DNA of 64,000 nucleotides from Orientallactaga sibirica (taxonomy: Eukaryota; Chordata; Mammalia; Rodentia; Dipodidae), in contig JAEOAD010000199.1 of NCBI GenBank assembly GCA_036365145.1, forward strand, positions 1-64,000. Direction: 5' to 3'. The notes under the pieces were generated by a model that saw nothing but the letters and a program-made list of their open reading frames with translations, was not told the origin of the DNA and ran no database searches. Within the stretch, counting starts at the first letter, position 1. Each line of letters starts with the position of its first letter. Of the stretch, positions 59,501 through 64,000 are shown piece by piece. The translations under genes and the position numbers were made by a program.

Positions 59501-60511
59501 CTGTGTCAAATAGCTAGTTCTGTTCTTGGAATGACTTGCTTTCTTACGAAGAGTCTTCAGTGCAGCAAGATCAAACTTTCCTAGTTGGTGTAATCTAAAA
59601 AGATGTAGAACTTAGTAGATTAACTTCATTTCTAATGTATTTTGTTTAGAAAACAAACACATTCATTGCCGAAGCATTTCTTTTGGGAAATAAGCTAGTT
59701 CTGTTCTCGGAATGAGTTGCTTTATTACGAAGAGTCTTCAGTGTAGCAAGGTCAAGCTTTCCTAGATTGTGTAATCTAACAAGATTAACAACTTGGTAGA
59801 TTAGCTTCATTTCTAACATAGTTTGTTTAGAAAACAAACACCTTCATTGCCGAAGATTGTACTGTGTGAAATAAGCTAGTTCTGTTCTCGGAATGAGTTG
59901 CTTTCTTATGAAGAGTTTTCAATGCAGCAAGATCAATCTTTGCTAGTTTGTGTTCTCTAACAAGATGTACAACTTAGGAGATTAGCTTCATTTCTAATGT
60001 AGTTTGTTTAGAAAACAAACACCTTCATTGCCCAACACTCTACTGTGTGAAATAAGCTTGTTGTGTTCTCATAATGAGCTGCTTTAAAACGAAGAGTCTT
60101 CAGTGCCACAAAATCAAAGTTTCCTAGTTTGTGTAATCTAACAAGATGAAAAACATGGTTGATTAGCTTGATTTCTAACGTAGTTTGTTTGGAAAAGAAA
60201 CACCTTCATTTGAGAATACTGTACTGTGTAAAATAAGCTAGTTCTGTTCTCGGAATGAGTTGCTTCCTTATGAAGAGTCTTCAGTGAAGCAAGATCAAAA
60301 TTTGCTAGTTTGTGTAATCTAACAAGATGAACAACTTGGTATGTTAGGTTCATTTCTAACGTAGCTTGTTAGAAAACAAATACATTCATTGACGAAGCCT
60401 GTACTGTGGGAAAAAAGCTAGTTCTGTTCTTGAAATGAGTTGCTTTATAATGAAGAGTCTTCAGTGTAGCAAGATCAAACTTTCCTTCTTTGTATAATCT
60501 AACAAGATGTA
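47510..60511. repeat. Satellite type A region, right
   Basis: Returns to type A diagnostics. The first kilobase (about 47,650-48,600) shares private variants with about 20,800-21,750 near the left end of the array. It contains the 12/13-monomer duplication and, close to the right end, a monomer at about 60,153-60,370 nearly identical to 56,360-56,580 (offset 3,793 bp, about 21 monomers; caccttcatttgagaatact in both). Confidence 0.9.
50440..54370. repeat. 12/13-monomer duplicated block
   Basis: 50,440-52,200 matches 52,790-54,370. gagtcttctagtgca recurs at +2,352 bp (13 monomers). aaacatcttcattcccgaac and agtgttcagtgaagcaagat recur at +2,171 to +2,173 bp (12 monomers), so one monomer was gained or lost in between. 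A shorter 6-monomer echo (agagtattcagtgcatcaag, 52,321 and 53,405, +1,084 bp) overlaps. Confidence 0.85.
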
Positions 60512-61106
60512 AGGAAAGCCTGTAGGCCTGGTTTTGATTTCCCAGTGATACATGAATTTTGGGTTCCTTGGATACCAGTGTACCAGTAAATTGGGGGTGT
60601 TCCCAGCTCCTTTTCCTGTGAACTTGAAGAATGAAATCCACCGACCTGAGGACAAGGTTCAGAAAGACTTGATTACAGTTTAAAGCTTTAGGAGGATGAA
60701 GAGAAGGGGGCTTAAGCCTAGGGAGGTGAGAGAGCTTTGAGAAGCCCCATGAGGGAGAGGGCAGAGATCTTGCCCAGAGAGGTAAGAAGAGGTTTGAGAC
60801 ACCCACCTTGATACCCAGGTCTGGATTTTTGTATGGGGAATGGTTTTGTGAGGAGGTGGTACCAGGTCGGCAGGTTGCTATGAACAAAGACCAGCTTTTA
60901 CAGCTGGGCCAGTCATCTTAAGTGAGGGTCAGAGTTTCTGTCCTCTAGCAAGAGTGCAAGCTCAATCTAGAGATCTTTCCTGGACGGTGCAACATCTGGG
61001 TATCTGCAAGCTTAGTGACATTTCCTGCTTTTAGTCAAGGAATAAAACACCATTACTTTTGGGGACCTGTTAACCTGACTAAATAGCCAATTTCTGTCTC
61101 CTATCA
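60512..61106 (-). mobile_element. Unique or LTR-like sequence next to the array
   Basis: About 595 bp. Read on the minus strand it runs from TGATAGGAGACAG to GGCTTTCCTTACA and has C/T-rich composition. That could be an LTR, but no target duplication, second LTR or convincing TATA/AATAAA pair was found. A 172-codon minus-strand frame (60,369-60,887) crosses the junction into satellite; I regard it as accidental. Confidence 0.3.
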
Positions 61107-61262
61107 CCAGTACCCGAGTAAAGCTGTATGCAAAAAGTGGTGTATGTACCTGGAGTTCCTTTGCAGTGGCAGAGGGCCCTGGTGTGCCCATTCTCCCTCT
61201 CTCTTAACCTCTCTTTCTCTCTCTCTCTCTGTCTTCTCTCTTACTCTTTCTCTTGAAGAACA
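61107..61262 (+). mobile_element. DIP-like SINE, 5'-truncated
   Basis: ccagtacccgagtaaagctg, ctggagttcctttgcagtgg, agagggccctggtgtgccca, then (CT)n. Lacks the tRNA-like head. Confidence 0.82.
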
Positions 61263-61319
61263 GGAACGGAAGAAGGGCGGGAAGAAGGAAAGAAGGAAGA
61301 AAAACATTTTTACAAAATA

Positions 61320-62284
61320 ATTTTAACTCTGGTTCCACGTGGTTAATTACTTTTCTATTCTTTAGCTAAGAAGTTTATAAAGCACACATGTATATTTATG
61401 GAGGGAGATGCAAGTGTTTGGTAACTGACAACTCTAGCACATGCATTTGAGTTTTGGTGATAGGTGATGATAGGGTTATCCAAACTTTGAATTTTCTCTT
61501 TGCTCCCGATGCATAAGGAAGTGATGGCAGGCCCTTCCTCCTAACAAGAAGCAACTGTTTAAAGAGAGTGTGAGGAATACTCTATGGAAGTTGTTCCTGG
61601 CTCTCAGTGGTTTTGGACTCCTGTTTGTAATGTTTTATATCATTTACCTGAAAGTGAGTCTTGTCACAGGAAGGAGTAAACTGCTGCTCATGGGGAAAGA
61701 GCATTGCAGACTTCTGTTGGAGCTGGAGTACGACCTCGTAAGTCATGACAAGAGTGGGTTTTCATGAGATTGCTTCACGTAATGCACAGAGAGGGAGTTT
61801 CTTAAATATGGAGGATGCATTGCTTTGAACTTTAGTCTTGACAAGAATTGAGATGAAAGCCTCAGACCTGGAAAAGGTGTTCCCACTGTGCATCCGCTAA
61901 CTAGTGCTATCTGTCCATGTACACACCCCCAGTCACTTTCCTAGGAAAAGGAAAAGGTGTTCCCACTGTGCACCCGCTAACTGGTGCTGTCTGCCCATGT
62001 GCACACCCCCACTGTCACTTTCCTGGGAAACATCTTTGACGCTCAGATGGAGGGAGTGCTGAGTGTGATGAGGGGACACCGCTGGGCTGTGCCCTGGACT
62101 GTCTCCATGCATGTGGGCAGTCCTGGGGTGTGTCAGGCAGGGCTCGTGCTTGTTTCTTGTCTTGACCTTCTGTTCTCCTGCGAGCGTGTACAGGAGGTGA
62201 AGGGATGTTGGTCTTCCTCCTGACCTTTCACTGGGGTGAGCACGATGTAGCCAAGAACCTTCTCTGTTTTGTTTATTGCTTTTT
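61320..62284. other. Unique sequence with an 80-bp tandem duplication
   Basis: No gene recognised. Plus-strand frames at 61,570-61,767 (65 codons, with a hydrophobic stretch [16 protein letters not shown]) and 61,984-62,223 have no recognisable domain, and I do not call them genes. An 80-bp unit is tandemly repeated at 61,870-61,949 and 61,950-62,030. Confidence 0.5.
61870..62030. repeat. 80-bp tandem duplication
   Basis: ggaaaaggtgttcccactgt begins at 61,870 and 61,950. Both copies run through cgctaact(a/g)gtgct to cactttcct. They differ at several sites, mostly transitions. Confidence 0.9.
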
Positions 62285-62293
62285 AAAAGTTTT

Positions 62294-62389
<96 letters not shown>

Positions 62390-62521
62390 GGCACGCCAGG
62401 ACCTTCAGCAAATGAACTGCATACACAAGTGCTCCCTTGTGCATCTGGCTTATGTGGGTCCTGGGGAATCAAACCTGGCTTTGCAGGCAAGAACCTTAAC
62501 CATGAAGCCATCTCTCCAGCC
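62285..62521 (-). mobile_element. DIP-like SINE with long (ATTT)n(GA)n tail
   Basis: (ATTT)n 62,295-62,340, (GA)23 62,341-62,386, then gggcacgccaggaccttcag ... gaagccatctctccagccc. The word ccactgc is missing mid-body. Confidence 0.92.
62295..62386. repeat. (ATTT)n followed by (GA)n
   Basis: About 11 ATTT units then 23 GA units, forming the tail of the adjacent SINE. Confidence 0.95.
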
Positions 62522-62699
62522 CTGTTTTTTTTTTTAAATAAGGACTAGCACAGCATGCAAAGTAATGCCCAATGTGTGTTAATTGAATGAATAAATAGCT
62601 CTGTAGTGAAAATATTTATATTTTGAAAGCAAGGTATAATAAGATAGTATTTGGTTCTAAATGTCTTTTGGCAGTTTCTTGTGTTCCCTTCCATCCTCA

Positions 62700-62988
62700 C
62701 AACCTCTCTCCTGTCCTACTTTCCTCCCTGCCTTTCTCTCTCTCTCTTTCTCCTTTTCTCCCTTTTTCTTTCACTTCTCTTCCTCTGTTCTTTCTTCCTT
62801 CCTTTCTTCTTCTTTCATTCCCTTTCTCCCCTCCCTCCCTTCTTTCCTTCATTCCTTCCGTTCCCTGCCTGCCTGCTGTCTTTCCTTTCCTTTCCTTTCC
62901 TTTCCTTTCCTTTCCTTTCCTTTCCTTTCCTTTCCTTTCTTCTCTTCTCTTCTCTTCTCTTCTCTTCTCTTCTCTTCTTTCTTCTCTT
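62700..62988. repeat. Long polypyrimidine tract with (TTTCC)n and (TCTCT)n
   Basis: Nearly pure C/T on the plus strand over about 290 bp. 62,879-62,988 is an uninterrupted 110-bp pyrimidine run made of (TTTCC)n then (TCTCT)n. The large open frames on both strands here are low-complexity artefacts. Confidence 0.93.
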
Positions 62989-63029
62989 GCTATGTAGCCA
63001 AAGTTGATCTTCACCTTGTGATCCCCTTG

Positions 63030-63161
63030 TCTTAGGTTCTTCTGTAGCCCAGGCTGGCCTGGAATTCATTATGTAGTCCAGGCTGGCCTTGAATGTAAAA
63101 CGATCTCCTACCTCGGCCTCTGAGTGCTGAGATTAAAGGCATGAGCTATCACACCTGGTAC
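63030..63161 (-). mobile_element. B1-type SINE, variant closer to murid B1
   Basis: gtagcccaggctggcctgga, atgtagtccaggctggcctt, gagtgctgagattaaaggca. The repeated 'ccaggctggcct' differs from the local B1 type (tctcagggtggcctcgaact), so it is a different, probably older, subfamily. Confidence 0.85.
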
Positions 63162-63162
63162 T

Positions 63163-63337
63163 TATTTTATTTTATTTTATTTTATTTTATTTTTGGTTTT
63201 TCAAGGTAAGGTCTCACTCTAGTCCTGGATGACCTGGAATTCACTATGAAGCCTCAGGGTGCCCTTGGACTCATGGCGATCCTCCTAACTCTGCCTCCTA
63301 AGTGCTGTGATTAAAGGCATGTGCCACCATGCTGGCT
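63163..63337 (-). mobile_element. B1-like SINE with (TTTTA)n tail
   Basis: (TTTTA)n 63,163-63,192, tcaaggtaaggtctcactct ... gtgccaccatgctggc. Confidence 0.9.
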
Positions 63338-63623
63338 TTTTTTTTGATAACTTTTTTAATACACATGAATTTTTGACCTTATCCATGGGAGGGGATTAAA
63401 AACAAAAGCAACAATGAGTTCTTAGTGTAAAATTTTTTCTTAGTTAAGACCAGTCTTTCAGCACTGCACCTATAAAAGATTTAAATTGTTTCATAGGTTT
63501 TAGCCTAGTAAGAGGCAAGTTGAGAAAATATTTTGGGAAGAGGGAGACAGGACCTCATATTAAATTGATGTATATTCTACCATTTGTATCATTAAGAAAG
63601 TGTTAAAAAATTAAGAAACAAAA
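63338..63623. other. Unique AT-rich sequence, nothing recognised
   Basis: No gene or repeat family recognised. Confidence 0.5.
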
Positions 63624-63784
63624 GCCGGGCATGGTGGCACACGCCTTTAAACCCAGCACTCGGGAGGCAGAGGTAGGAGAATCGCCATGAGTTCAGGGCC
63701 ACCCTGAGAATAGAGTGAATTCCAGGTCAGCCTGGGTTAGAGTGAGACTCTACCTCGCAAAAACCAATAAAATAAAATAAAATA
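63624..63784 (+). mobile_element. B1-like SINE with clear target-site duplication
   Basis: gccgggcatggtggcacacg ... gagactctacctcgcaaaaa, (AAAAT)n tail. Flanked on both sides by aaaaaattaagaaacaa, a long target-site duplication typical of L1-driven insertion. Confidence 0.94.
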
Positions 63785-63887
63785 AAAAATTAAGAAACAA
63801 GACCTGAAAGTGTTAAAAAATTATATGTACATGTATATCTGCATATATGCATGCACACATATAGATATAGGTTGTTTAAAAAAAAAT

Positions 63888-64000
63888 TTTTTTTTGAGGT
63901 GGGTTTTCACTCTGGCTCAGGTTGACCTGGAATTCATGATGTATTCTCAGGGTGGCCTTGAACTCACGGTAATGCTCCTACCTCTACCTCCCGAGTGCTG
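63888..64000 (-). mobile_element. B1-like SINE, cut by window end
   Basis: Poly-T, gaggtgggttttcactctgg, tctcagggtggccttgaact, stopping at cccgagtgctg at the edge. Confidence 0.9.

Larger units (their letters stand above)
20107..60511. repeat. 181-bp tandem satellite array, about 40.4 kb
   Basis: Continuous head-to-tail array of about 223 monomers. A hand-built consensus is exactly 181 bp and about 36% GC. It contains the landmarks ctaacaagatg(a/t)acaactt, tagattagcttcatttctaa, gtttgtttagaaaacaaac, ccttcattgccgaa, ctgtgtgaaataagctagtt, ggaatgagttgctttc and agtcttcagtgcagcaagat. The same landmarks recur at 181-bp steps (for example the minus-strand frames ending at 26,808 and 26,989; others at multiples of 181). 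Monomers differ from each other by roughly 10-15% by eye. No SINE, L1 or LTR insertion was seen inside. The array begins at consensus phase about 6 (next to the L1) and ends at about phase 17. I know no family name for it. A centromeric or pericentromeric role is inference. Confidence 0.97.

Noticed and set aside
22316..60353. Dozens of similar minus-strand frames of about 63 codons (MFSKQTTLEMKLIYQVVHL...) across the array, looking like a protein family
   Set aside because: They are the satellite monomer read in one frame. The spacing is 181 bp, which is not a multiple of 3, so the frame is lost in each unit. The similarity is inherited from DNA identity, and there is no coding-type conservation or start context.
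20107..60511. CRISPR-like array (regular repeats with variable parts)
   Set aside because: The whole 181-bp unit is conserved with scattered substitutions, with no short repeat/unique spacer alternation. The context is a mammalian genome with SINEs and L1.
60369..60887. 172-codon minus-strand ORF at the array edge
   Set aside because: It joins unique sequence to satellite across the junction, and its C-terminal part is the monomer reading. No domain or motif; probably chance.
61570..61767. Small membrane protein gene (65 codons with a hydrophobic segment)
   Set aside because: One hydrophobic stretch is not enough; no homology recognised, no splice or promoter evidence, and it sits in repeat-rich DNA.
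62623..63069. Overlapping 84-124-codon ORFs on both strands
   Set aside because: Low-complexity Ser/Phe/Leu and Arg/Lys/Glu readings of the polypyrimidine tract.

Overview
This window is mammalian, specifically rodent, repeat DNA with no recognisable host protein-coding gene. Two SINE families dominate the flanks. One is 7SL-derived and B1-like. The other is tRNA-derived, with Pol III A and B boxes, a body carrying the words 'aagccagatgcacaaggtgg' and 'ggagttcatttgcagtggct', and (CT)n plus (AAAT)n tails. This second family fits the B2 superfamily as known from jerboas (DIP-type), so I infer Dipodidae. That is recognition from memory, not a database match. Every ORF of any length is LINE-1, LTR-element or satellite DNA, or lies by chance in low-complexity sequence.

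Layout. 1-13.2 kb: a SINE-packed region with about 30 insertions. It includes a three-level nested insertion at the left edge (L1 fragment > B1 > a 2,010-bp MaLR/ERVL-like LTR element), a U6 snRNA retropseudogene and an old duplicated segment containing two SINEs. 13.2-20.1 kb: a nearly full-length but dead LINE-1 on the minus strand, with 5'UTR, ORF1, ORF2 and 3'UTR in order. 20.1-60.5 kb: one uninterrupted tandem satellite array of about 40.4 kb with a 181-bp monomer (about 223 copies, about 36% GC). 60.5-64 kb: a right flank with LTR-like sequence, more SINEs and long pyrimidine tracts.

The satellite is the main object of interest. Each monomer carries a short inverted repeat (GTTTGTTT-AGA-AAACAAAC or a close variant). 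No CENP-B-box-like motif was seen. The array is mosaic: a type A region (20.1-39.5 kb), a sharply distinct type B block (39.5-47.5 kb) and a second A region (47.5-60.5 kb). It has local higher-order repeats: an 8-monomer period in B, two recent 3-monomer duplications, a 12/13-monomer duplication and a 26.8-kb-spaced paralogous segment. No transposon was seen inside the array, although both flanks are saturated with them. Monomer length, AT-richness, dyad symmetry and higher-order structure make it a candidate centromeric or pericentromeric satellite. The sequence alone cannot prove that.

Nothing here forms an operon or pathway. The parts are parasitic or structural repeats: autonomous L1 (now inactive), non-autonomous SINEs and the LTR element, and satellite DNA evolving by unequal exchange or conversion.
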